A DNA stretch of 64,000 nucleotides, from assembly GCF_001522545.3 (NCBI RefSeq), contig NC_031772.1, positions 6,849,503-6,913,502 of the forward strand, given 5' to 3'. Below, in pieces: positions 15,001-23,740 of the stretch (position 1 is its first letter; each line of letters begins with the position of its first letter). Made by a program: the position numbers and the translations under genes. The notes under the pieces were generated by a model. That model saw only the letters and a list, made by a program, of their open reading frames with translations. It searched no databases and had not been told where the DNA came from. Source of the DNA: Parus major (lineage: Eukaryota; Chordata; Aves; Passeriformes; Paridae).

Positions 15001-18000
15001 TCTTGCGTGAATTTGATTTTTTTACAAAATACCTCCATTTCAGAAGGCACAGAACTGTTCCTTTTAGAAGAATGAATCACCTTGATTATTACTGCTTTGT
15101 TGTTTTTTTAAAGCAAAATGTACATTACTTTTCACAAAATTCCTCATTATAATGTTCTGTCCTGATTACACCAGTTCCTGGAAGAGGATGCTCACTACAA
15201 CTCACAACCAGGACACAAAGAAGTAAGACAGCATGCTTATGCAACTTTAAAAGCATTTCAACATGTTTTACACTACCCTATATGATGTTTCTCAGGAATG
15301 GAAATGTGCTTTTTAAAGGACACTCTCTATAGGAATCAGTTTAGTACCTTTATAAGCTAAAAGGGGCTACAATACTTCCTTGCTTCCTGCAGGGATGCCA
15401 ACTCATGATTCCTAAGATTTTCATAAAATAGATTTTTAGGTATTTTCAGATTTTGAGACATGCACTACAATATGTAAAATACAAACCTACCACTTGCACC
15501 AACAAGGACCTTCTGCCTGTGGCCTTACTTATCCAGTGTCAAAATAGAAGCCTAATTAAAATAAAGGAACTTTTTTGTGCACATACTTCAGTCAGATTTA
15601 AGTGATAAAGCAGTTAAATCAAAAAGAGCATACTGTTTGATGATTATTCCCAAACAGTATTAAGTTAATTTTGTTTTGCCTTCAAAAAAAACTAGACAAT
15701 CAGGATTTGCATGAGTGTTACTTAAACAACTGACTTCTGTTTCTCTTCCTTAAGTCATTATGTTTAACAGAGGAAAAGTAATTGTTGGCTTAAACCTGCC
15801 AGTCATTTCTGCTCAAAGACAGCCTTCTGAAAACACAAAAATTTCACAACAAAGCCTCAAACAAGCATCGTGGAAGACATGGAAGAGAGGTATGTGTAGT
15901 ACTTCCCAGGCAATGGAAGATGTTGGTGCTCAGAAATAAAAATACTGTTGTAACTGACCCAAAACGTGCACAGTGGTAGAATGGGAATGGTTATCTCTCC
16001 ACTGAACAAGTACAGAATATAGTCTCTTGAATTAGTTATCAAGAACAGACACTGTGTGTACTGCTTACATTTCAGCCAGTCCCTCAGCACTACATTCAGC
16101 ACCCTTTTTCCCCTTTCCAGCAACGGCTGGCTCGCGGGTTCAGTAAGCGTGTACATCATTACAAGCGTATCTGGAGAGAAAGATAGGCCTCTCCCACTGA
16201 CCTCAGCTTTTTTCCCCTTTTGCTCCTCTTGGATAGCTGCTTCCCTCTTGCCCCTACAGCTGCTATCTGCCCTGCACCAAAAATTCTGCCTGCACACTCC
16301 ACTGCCAGCTTGCAAACCACCAAATGTATTCCCAGCTGTCTAAACCACTCCTTCCACAGCACAGGCCAGACCACCAAGTTCTCATGCTTGCCAAAAGTTA
16401 GACCTTTTACATATAAAACCCGATGATTTTCAACATCTCTAGGTTCCTGTAAAAACTTAATCAACTTAGGCTTATTCTGTGGATCTCCGACAGTTAAGCT
16501 TATTAGGTATTCCTCTGGTTTTCTTCCTTCACAAAAGTGAAAAAAAACCACTAATGCACTTCCTACCACCTCAGGCAGCATTCCTGCAGATCTTTGCCTC
16601 AAACCCAACAGGTTTCACAGTTGGGTTTCTCTTTCTCCCTGCAGCTCAGGGTCAGGAGCTCTGATCTAATTTCTTCCAGAAACAGACAAACAGATCTCAC
16701 ATCTCTCTTTCTGCAACACAGCTATTCATTTGCCTCTGCCCTGTGCACAGTGGTAATCAGTTCCATTCTGCAGCAGCACAGGTTCTCCACAAAAGCAAAA
16801 TTTAAAAATGCTGGCAGAAGCTTCTGTGCCAGTGAAATAAAAGACAGCAAAGTTAGTCTCCTCAAGTGTGACATTATGAACTCCTAGTTTTGAAGCACTA
16901 TTTCAATATCATAAATGAACAGGTTATTTATATAAGTACTCTTTGACAGATGTTTAAAAAGGCCTTCCACAAATTCCTGCTCTGGTGTCTAAGATACCCC
17001 AGTCCAACTCCAGAATTTCAGGGGAAAAAAGAAGAGGTTGCTTTGAGTCCATCACAAAGAGCTGCTTCCACAAGGGAGCTCTTTAGCACTGAAACATATG
17101 TTCAGGCTAGCAGGGAACAGCAGCGGAACTGGAAGACATCCTATCCATCAGTCCCAGTTTGCACATCTCAAACAGTGCAGCATTTCACACACACTGTATA
17201 AAGTAATTTGAGCTACTTCTTAGACAGCTACGTACATATTTCTGCACTAAAATCCATGGAGCCTATTTCTGCAGTGCAGTCACAACTGACTCTTGAATTC
17301 AGTATAACACAACAGAAGGAGGAAAATATGTATTTCAGAATATAACTTATGTTCTCTCAGTCCTCTGACTTGTGACCAGATCATTTATGAAGGTCAGACG
17401 ACAGAGTCTCACAAGAACATAAAACATAAGTCATATTTCTGTGACCAGATCATAAATAATATTCCTCAAGCCCTGAGGAAAGGCCGTATCACTGCCAGCA
17501 GCCAGATATCAGTCATAAGGGAACAGGGCAGTCCAGTTAATCAATAACTTCATATAAGGCCACTATTGTGTTTTTGGTCTGGGTCTGAACTCGCCATTTG
17601 CAGCCCAAATCCACAAGCAAACCACAAACTGCAGGATATGAGGTTTCACAAAAATCAAGAATGGAAAAAATAAATGAAGAGTTAAGCCTTGCTTTCCTTT
17701 TCAAAAACTCTTTACAGTGAGATACTGGCATGAGCTCCATTTTCAGACAAATCTAGATAGATCTTGCTGAAACATCATCACTGGAAAATAGGAAAAACTT
17801 GGGGGAAAAGGGTAGGTGAGAAGATTTTTCTCTTTTCCTCCTATTTTTACTCTACCACCCATTACTTAAAAAAAAAAAATTAACAAAATGGCTTATGATT
17901 CTGCCCACTTATACACAGCATGTGCTGACATACAGAGAACCATTTATATTTGACAGAGGATGCTGAAATTTATGTGACTTAAAAAATAAAAAAAAATAAA

Positions 18001-21000
18001 ATCAACTGGGTAAATACATGAAAAAAGCCCCAGAAGACCATGAGGGCCATACCAACAGCTCATCACAGGCCCCTGACACTGCATGAGCTTGGCAAGTGCT
18101 GTCAGTAACACCCCTGGCCTGTCCCCACCCTCCTGGCCAGGCATTCCGGATCAGCCACGTTGTGCAGGAAGGGATGAGAAGGGTGGGGCTGGCACACAAG
18201 GCTCGGAGGTGCTGCAGCACCAGGTCACAACATGGCTGAGATGGAGCAAGATCCGGATTCTGGCAATCCATGGACATAAAGTCCTCAAAACAAGGACACA
18301 TCAGGAACTGTATTCCCTGAATAGGACAATGCACTTCTCTTAGCCAGAAGGCCAGGAACATCAAATACCCTGCCAGGCAGCAAGGCTGTTCTTGTTCATT
18401 TTTCTTGCCCAACTGGATGTACACGTGAAATAAATTCCTTCCATACCTAAATTTAAGCACTAGTGTTTTAACAGTAATAGACACTTTTTACAAAGGTGCT
18501 CTACTGTACATATTATTACCTTCCCATGCATGCTAAATACCCAAAATCAGATACCCAAATACCAGAACAGACTGGCTCACTTCCCTGTTAACATGCCACT
18601 AACTATTCTCCAAGAGAGACTCATTTGATAGCATCCTATCACAATTTTGATTCTAAAAAATATACTAGAAACATTAGGCTGAACATTCTTACTTCATTAA
18701 ATAATATACTAATTTTCCCTCCTAGTTAATAAAATGAAAGATTGACCCAACACCCAATGTAATGCACAGGTATTTTTCCACTGACCTATACAGGATCACA
18801 TCACTTGACAATTACAAGGTTAATATATTTCATAACATGCTTTTAAAATATTAAATATTTGTCTCTTATTGTAAAGTATTTTGAAAACAAAGAGTTATAA
18901 ATGGTTGCACCATAACTGCTGTCACGAATCATCACCTATACATTATATAACAAATAGGAGCTGAACAGCTGATGAGGTTCCAGAGGCATCTGCTGCCAGA
19001 GTGGGGCTGAGATTCATTCCTGCCATCCCCATCTTCCCATCCCCACCTTCCCATAACAGCACCTTAACTCCTCTTTAGCCACTTGTCGTCACAGCTCCCG
19101 GCAGAGCCCCACTGCAAACTTAGAGACTAAATAATTCCATTTTTTAAAAATGGCACAGAGCTATAAGCAGTCAAACAGAAGCAACAGGTCCTGTAAATAA
19201 TTTCTAACCATCTATACTAAAGACTTATGTTTTAACAACATCACCTTACTTACACAAATTCTGGAAACTCCTTAGTGCAATAGCATGATCCACTTTGCAC
19301 AATACAATACAAATGCATAACACTTTCTTGATATATTCTTGTCCATCAAAAGTGAACCAGTATTGTTGGTTTGAAATACTTTCATTTCAGTCTCATTTAT
19401 TTCAATTACTATTTACTGAAAGTGTGAACAGTCAGATGCTACAGGCAAACAAATTCTGAAACAAACCAACCCAAAGCACATATCTCAGCTACCCCTGCTC
19501 TACAGCTCAAGATCCTGTAATTCCTCTGCCTCCTAGGTGGTCTTAACTCCACCACCACATTATTTCCCTCAAGTGCTTCACTGGTAAACTATCTGAGAGA
19601 CTATGAAATTTAATTAGTATAAATCATAAAGAAAACAAGAGGATAAAGCAGCCACTGCTGCACATACTTTTTAAAGCAAGCCTGCAAAATACATTCACTT
19701 GCCAAGTTTGTTTTCATCTTCTCTAAATCAAGAGAAAGAAAGCATTTAACTGCAGCAGCATTCGCTAAGAAACTAGATTTTATGTATTTTACAAGCACGT
19801 TCTGTAAGACAGAAAACCTGGCCTAGACCAGGAAGTTTTCCTGGCACAACTGTGGCTGCTAAGAAAACACAATGGAGGGAACATCATAAATACCAGTACA
19901 GGTCTTGAGAACAAATTTTCAAACAGGGAAGTCATCACTGCTGTGAGGCCTTCTCTGCTCAAGGAACAGACATGACAGCACGATAACACTCATTTATGCG
20001 ATGAAGTCTTTATGCAATAGTTGAGCTGCACTTGTGATCATAATTACTGTAATCAGATATTTATTGAATCTGCAGCCTGTTCCTAGAAAAGTTACTAATT
20101 TTTGAAAAAAAATTTTAATATTGTTTAAGGCCAAATTTAAAAACCAGCGTGCTAAAGACAAAAATATAAATTTCTAAGACGATACATTAGCAAGTTACAA
20201 GAACCACAGTACTTTTCCTTGACTATTTAATGCATATTCAATATGACTGAATGCTATGACGGGCATCACAGTCCCATTTATTTCAATTACTATTTACTAA
20301 AGGTGTGAACACTCAGATGCTCATTAAACACAAGGATCTTCCACAGTAAATTCGAGTACAGATGTGGTAATAACCTGTAGCATTACCACACAGATCTCCA
20401 GCAGCAAAGTAATTTTTTTATTAAATCACCAGTATGCTTGCTGCCACTGCAGAGAGCAAGTTCATTTCTCAAACGTAAGATACACTTGTAAAATATTTGA
20501 CAAAAAACTAGGATAAAAGAAATCTAGGACACAAGAAATCCAGTTAACACTGGCATAACTAAGATTTGGGGTTTTCATCCAGCCACAAACAGAGATGGGG
20601 CAAATGGTGCACACATCTTGTCTAAAAAACACTTCTCCTAGGCAATGTAGGTTTTTTGACAGTAAGCTTCTTTAGGTCAATGATGGTTTCAATTCACAGA
20701 AATGACCTCCACACCTCCTTCTGAGGAAATGAAAGGCATAATACCAAACAATAAATAGTTACTCTATGACTTGTCACTTCAGAAAGCTGTGTAAATTTAT
20801 TACTGATGAAAGGAGCCAAGATTCATAGCTCATGATAATTACATTGCCTCATTATCAAAGATATGAATAAGTGAATAAGCTCACAGCACCAGTGAGCCTA
20901 CTTACTTTTAAAACTTCTCAAGAAGTTCTAGCAGGGAGATCTAGAAAGTATTTTCCTTTTTTCTTTAGGATGACCAAAAATGTATCAGTATATGAACTTC

Positions 21001-22550
21001 TTTGACCTTCATAGCATGGGTCTACAGCCCAACAGTTATGACAAATGGTGTATTACTCTGAGAAAATATAGTTCTAATCCAGGACTATAAAGGAGGATTC
21101 TAAAACTCCCATAGCAATGCTTTCTGTGACACACTTTACCTAAGTATTTTAAGTTAGGACGTTTCTATCAGCAAACTGCAGCCTACAGCATAAGAGATGC
21201 AGCACCATGGTGTTTTTCGTTTTGTTTCGGTTTGTTTTTTTTGCCTAAACCTCGTGGTGTAGCTTATGTGATGAGAACGGCATGGCCATACTTGCCTCAA
21301 ACTCAAGGAATGAGAAAACAGGGACAAGAGCCAGCCAAACAGACTTGTTACTCTCAAGGAGGCTCAAGGAGGGCAAACCTCATCATTCTCTACAACTCCT
21401 TTACAGGAGGCTGTAGTGAGATAGGGGCCAGTCTCTTCTGCTGTGCCTGCAGTGAGGACCAGAGATAAAGGCCTTAAACTGGGACAGAGGAAATTCAGAT
21501 TAGATATTAAAAAGAAAATTTCCATGACTCAGGAGTCAGGCTGTTTAGGGAGGTGGCAGAGTCACTGTCCCTGGAGGTGTTTAAGAGGCTGGCACTGGAT
21601 GATGTGGTTTAGTGGTTTAGGAATTACAGTAGCAGTACTGGGTTGATGGCTGGACTTGGTGATCTTAAAGGTGTCTTCCAACCTTGATGATTCGATGTCT
21701 CCACATGCAGCTCACCACGACCCTGCACGGAGCGACGGCTGCGAGCACCTTCCACAGAACTGGTGCAGGCTACCGTGCTCAGCAGGATGAACGGGGCTGG
21801 GGGAGGGGGGCACACAACCCCAACACTGTGCCTTCGTGAATCGCAGAGGCGGAAACAGCCGCGGGTGCTGTCCCACACCCACAGCCGAGCCAGGGCTCCG
21901 CGCTGCCCCGTGGCCATGAAGGGTAACTCGCCCTGCCCTGCCCTGCCCGCCGGGGTCCTGCCCCACCCTGCCCGCGTGTCCCGGGGGTCTCAGGGCTGTG
22001 CGGGGCCCGAGCGCGGTGATGGCCCCGCCGGAGCCACCGCCCCGCGGGGGGCGGAGCGCGGCCGCCCCTCGTTGCGCCGGGGCGGTGAATCACGGCCCGC
22101 CCGTCTCCTCCCCCCCCCTCCTCCATCTCAGCAGCGCCCTCAGCCTCTCTCCTCCATACAAAAGCAAAATGTCCGCCATCTTCACAGGCTGCTGCTGCCG
22201 CCGCCGGGCCGGACGGGGCCGCGCCGCGCCAAGGGCGGCCCCGCCGCGGAGCCGAGGCTGCCGGGGGGGGTCATTACCTTAATGCAGTAGGGCGGCTCGT
22301 CGAACGTAACCAGCATGTACCTGTCGCCGCGGCTGGCCGGGTCCCGGGCCCGCAGCTGCAGAGAGAGCGGAGAGAAGCGGCGTGAGCGAGGCGAATGGGG
22401 CGAGGGGGGCGGCGGCTCCCCCCGGCGCCGCGCACTCACCTTCATGAAGATCTCCACGGCGCCCTTGGCGATGTCCAGGTAGCTGGTGCCCAGGTACGCC
22501 CGCTGGTTCATGGAGGCGGACGTGTCTATGAGGAAGAGGAGGATCGGCAT
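1..22550 (-). CDS. INTS6L: INTS6L, Integrator complex subunit 6-like, 5' part of gene (exons 1-7, residues 1-302)
   Basis: This is a paralogue of INTS6, a subunit of the nuclear Integrator complex, which binds RNA polymerase II, cleaves snRNA 3' ends and attenuates transcription with a PP2A module. Seven exons (22550-22440, 22355-22278, 4381-4232, 3873-3784, 3460-3277, 2396-2268, 400-237) join into 906 nt, exactly 302 codons, with no stop and GT/AG at every junction. Residues 1 to about 230 form a von Willebrand A domain. The MIDAS residues are visible: D9, S11 and S13 in LIDTSAS, T86/T87 in GLTTLG, and D130 in TDG. The paralogue call rests on INTS6L-type stretches such as LQASGLTTLGQALRSS and EPEQLGSVPTDES, where INTS6 differs as I recall it, and on the MOSPD1 neighbour. 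The remaining exons lie left of position 1. The start at 22,550 has A at -3 and begins MPILLFLID, as in the family. Confidence 0.97.
237..400 (-). CDS. INTS6L: INTS6L coding exon 7 (residues 248-302)
   Basis: The exon runs 164 nt, phase 1 to 0, with acceptor tttag|ATG and donor CTG|gtaagt. It begins DGLVDSSRP after the split codon and continues QPWHSCHKLIYVRPN and HWPIPESFWPDQN, a very conserved linker beyond the VWA domain. It is the last exon in the window; the next family segment (PPRTSHPVV in mammals) is not present in 1-236, so it lies outside. Confidence 0.94.
401..2267 (-). other. INTS6L intron 6 (no other gene seen)
   Basis: The intron is 1,867 bp of AT-rich sequence with an A/C-rich tract at about 1,384-1,425. 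Open frames in it are short and unrelated to known proteins. Confidence 0.8.
2268..2396 (-). CDS. INTS6L: INTS6L coding exon 6 (residues 205-247 plus one base)
   Basis: The exon runs 129 nt, phase 1 to 1, with acceptor catag|GTC and donor GAAG|gtaca. It encodes RSYCVRTQRMLNQC, then VQKVQSGVVINFEK and a proline-rich turn (GPDPAPIGE). It is separated from exon 5 by 880 bp and from exon 7 by 1,867 bp. Confidence 0.94.
2397..3276 (-). other. INTS6L intron 5 (no other gene seen)
   Basis: The intron is 880 bp. It contains A-rich stretches at about 2,778-2,790 and 2,900-2,925 and no recognisable element. Confidence 0.8.
3277..3460 (-). CDS. INTS6L: INTS6L coding exon 5 (residues 144-204 plus one base)
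   Basis: The exon runs 184 nt, phase 0 to 1, with acceptor accag|CTT and donor GGAG|gtaact. It begins LHLPLNSPLPG and ends QMCEVTGG. It completes the late strands and helix of the VWA region (RLFALVLRLPG). The segment AEPEQLGSVPTDESAITQ is diagnostic for INTS6L. Confidence 0.95.
3784..3873 (-). CDS. INTS6L: INTS6L coding exon 4 (residues 114-143)
   Basis: The exon runs 90 nt, phase 0 to 0, with acceptor gtag|GGA and donor GAG|gta. It encodes GRNPFFLEPS, then the core strand ILITITDG with the MIDAS aspartate D130, and ends GVQEE. It is too short for a simple open-frame scan, but matches the family without gaps and is flanked by introns of 358 bp (upstream) and 323 bp (downstream). Confidence 0.94.
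4232..4381 (-). CDS. INTS6L: INTS6L coding exon 3 (residues 64-113)
   Basis: The exon runs 150 nt, phase 0 to 0, with acceptor acag|GCT and donor CAG|gtaac. It begins AGWKENHATF and ends GIDNYGQ. GLTTLG at residues 84-89 supplies the MIDAS threonine. The stretch ASGLTTLGQALRSSFD is the INTS6L form rather than the INTS6 form. Confidence 0.95.
13655..13725 (+). repeat. T/G-rich low-complexity tract
   Basis: Runs of GG and GGGGG are separated by short T tracts (TTGGTTGGTTGGGGG, GGTGGTGG). It lies in INTS6L intron 2; on the transcribed strand it is C/A-rich. Confidence 0.7.
19394..19440. repeat. Direct repeat, copy 1 (47 bp)
   Basis: Runs from CATTTATTTCAATTACT to GTCAGATGCT and matches 20,275-20,321 at 44 of 47 positions. 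The family is unknown. Confidence 0.85.
20275..20321. repeat. Direct repeat, copy 2 (47 bp)
   Basis: Same orientation as copy 1, 881 bp to its right, with three substitutions. Similarity fades at once outside these limits. Confidence 0.85.
21350..21698 (+). mobile_element. CR1 LINE 3' fragment (plus orientation), 5'-truncated
   Basis: The plus strand reads the degenerate C-terminus of CR1 ORF2: a stretch like LIILYNSFTGGCSEIGASLF, then KFRLDIKKK, then SLEVFKRL-like remnants. It ends in the characteristic tail resembling ACTTGGTGATCTTAAAGGT...TTCCAACCT. Frame breaks and a small internal loss show it is old and inactive. It lies in INTS6L intron 2, antisense to the gene, about 580 bp from exon 2. 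Confidence 0.85.
22278..22355 (-). CDS. INTS6L: INTS6L coding exon 2 (residues 38-63)
   Basis: The exon runs 78 nt, phase 0 to phase 0, from LRARDPASRG to EPPYCIK, with the donor AAG|gtaatg. It encodes the second beta strand of the VWA fold (RYMLVTFDE). It lies inside the CpG island and opens the 17.9 kb intron 2. Confidence 0.95.
22356..22439 (-). other. INTS6L intron 1 (84 bp, GC-rich, stop-free, multiple of three)
   Basis: The donor is gtgagtg and the acceptor is a pyrimidine tract ending ctctctctgcag. Both are good splice sites, so removal is expected. The 84 bases contain no stop in the gene's frame. If the intron were kept it would add 28 residues rich in R, P and S between residues 37 and 38 of the VWA domain. 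Confidence 0.9.
22440..22550 (-). CDS. INTS6L: INTS6L coding exon 1 (residues 1-37)
   Basis: This exon starts with the ATG at 22,550-22,548 and ends in the donor AAG|gtgagtg, phase 0. It encodes the first beta strand and helix of the VWA domain, including the MIDAS motif DTSAS at residues 9-13. The frame is also open upstream for 52 codons to another ATG at 22,706, but that ATG overlaps the CCAAT box and is unlikely to be used. Confidence 0.95.
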
Positions 22551-22800
22551 GGTCCAGGCAGAGCCCCGGCCGGCGGGCTCCCTGCGGAGGAGGCGCGGCG
22601 CTCGCCCGCGGCTCGCTCGGCTCTGGCGGCGCTGCCCGAGCTCGCCCGGACTCAACTTCTCTTCCCTGAGCCTCCACCAGCACCATGTGACCAGCGCGCA
22701 CGCCATTGGCTGGCAATTATACCTGCATTTGCATATTCATGGCGGCGCGCGCGGGGCGGGGGGGAGGGAAGGGGGGGAGCGGGGTGATGGCGGGCGCGCG
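22551..22800 (-). promoter_or_regulatory. INTS6L: INTS6L promoter region and 5' UTR
   Basis: Reading the minus strand towards the gene, the order is an octamer ATGCAAAT (22,734-22,727), a TATA-like TATAAT (22,721-22,716), a CCAAT box (22,709-22,705) and an E-box-like CACATG at about 22,684-22,689. All lie within 50 bp and about 135-185 bp upstream of the ATG. A G-rich tract (22,753-22,784, plus strand) and an alternating CG run near 22,793-22,807 lie further upstream. The motifs are seen; their use and the exact transcription start are inferred. Confidence 0.65.
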
Positions 22801-23379
22801 CGCGCCGCACCTGTCACACGCACAGAGCGCCCGCCCCGCCCCTCTGCGGGGTCCCCCGCCCCGCGCTCCAGGGGCTGCCCCGCCCGGCCCCTCGCGGTCC
22901 GGGCCCTCACGGTGGCTCTCGGTCCCAATACCGCCGTGTGCCCCCAGCACGTCCCGGTACTCGCGGCTGAGTCATCGCTCCTCCGCTTCACCTCGGCCGC
23001 GCAGCCCTCGATGGCTGGGGAGCCCCGTGGGGCTGAGGGAGCGGGAACTGAGTGCTGTTCCCGGGGAGCCGAGCGAAGCCTCTCAGCTGCTCGGTGACAT
23101 AACCGCCCCCGTTCCTGGTCTCTAGAGGTTTCGCTTAAGCACTAAATCCCCAGCCTCCCGCGTGCCAGCCTTTCCCAGGTCAGGTAACAGCCATCTCCCA
23201 GAGGCAGTGCCTGGATCTGGGCACCGCACACCGACAGGGAACTCTGTGTACCTGGATCAAGGCAGGATGGCAGCAACTTAATTGTGGCAAAACTGAAAAT
23301 ACACAAACCCTGCAATATTTCCTACCACTCATAAAAAAAAAAAAAATAAAATAAAAAGGTATTATCTGAAGGGAGGGAT

Positions 23380-23740
23380 CACAGAATCAATTAGCCTGGA
23401 AAGTCTCTGTCAGAACATCGAGTCCAACCTGTGGCCCAACACCACCTTGTCAACCATGGCACAAAGTGCCACATTCAGTCTTCCCTTAAACACCTCCAGG
23501 GACGGTGACTCCAGCACCTCCCTGGGCAGCCCATTCCAATGTGTAATCACCCTCTCTGTGAAGAAATTCCTCCTAATGTCCAACCTAAACCTCCCCAGAT
23601 GGCTCAATGCCATGTCCCCTTGTCCTGGTTGCCTGGGAAAAGAGCCCAGCTTGCACCTGGCTACAAGCTCCTTTCAGGTAATTTTGGAGAGAAATAAGGT
23701 CCTGCCTGAGCCTCCTCTTCAAGGTGTCCTGCTCCAATGG
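23380..23740 (-). mobile_element. CR1 LINE 3' fragment (minus orientation), 5'-truncated
   Basis: The minus strand encodes the ORF2 C-terminus: [16 protein letters not shown], then [16 protein letters not shown], then [18 protein letters not shown], with one frame change between the blocks. The 3' end at about 23,380 has the CR1-type TGATTCTGTGA motif (read on minus). It is better preserved than the copy at 21,350. It lies upstream of the INTS6L promoter. Confidence 0.9.

Larger units (their letters stand above)
4382..22277 (-). other. INTS6L intron 2 (about 17.9 kb)
   Basis: This is AT-rich, non-coding sequence in which I see no conserved exon on either strand. Content noted: an A tract at about 7,116-7,131; GC-richer patches at about 9,780-9,950, 10,540-10,800 and 18,000-18,420; a T/G-rich low-complexity tract at about 13,655-13,725; a 47-bp direct repeat pair at 19,394 and 20,275; and a CR1 fragment at about 21,350-21,698. 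Several open frames of 90-160 codons occur (for example 16,159-16,608 and 18,002-18,484, minus), but none resembles a protein I know and they overlap one another. Confidence 0.85.
21900..23130. promoter_or_regulatory. CpG island over the INTS6L start
   Basis: This stretch is strikingly GC-rich with many CG dinucleotides against an AT-rich background, and covers exons 1 and 2 and the promoter. It is typical of a broadly expressed gene's start. Boundaries are by eye. Confidence 0.85.

Noticed and set aside
15857..16608. Two overlapping minus frames (152 and 149 codons) in INTS6L intron 2
   Set aside because: They are on the gene's strand and fairly long, but overlap in different frames, match no family I know, and have no convincing splice context. 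A protein search of both would settle it.
18002..18484. 160-codon minus open frame in INTS6L intron 2
   Set aside because: It lies in a GC-richer patch with competing frames; Cys/Trp-rich composition and no recognisable domain. It may be old repeat DNA.
21763..23125. Several long plus and minus frames (up to 203 codons) in the first CpG island
   Set aside because: High GC suppresses stop codons, and these frames are Ala/Arg/Pro/Gly-rich shadows of INTS6L exons 1-2 and its promoter.
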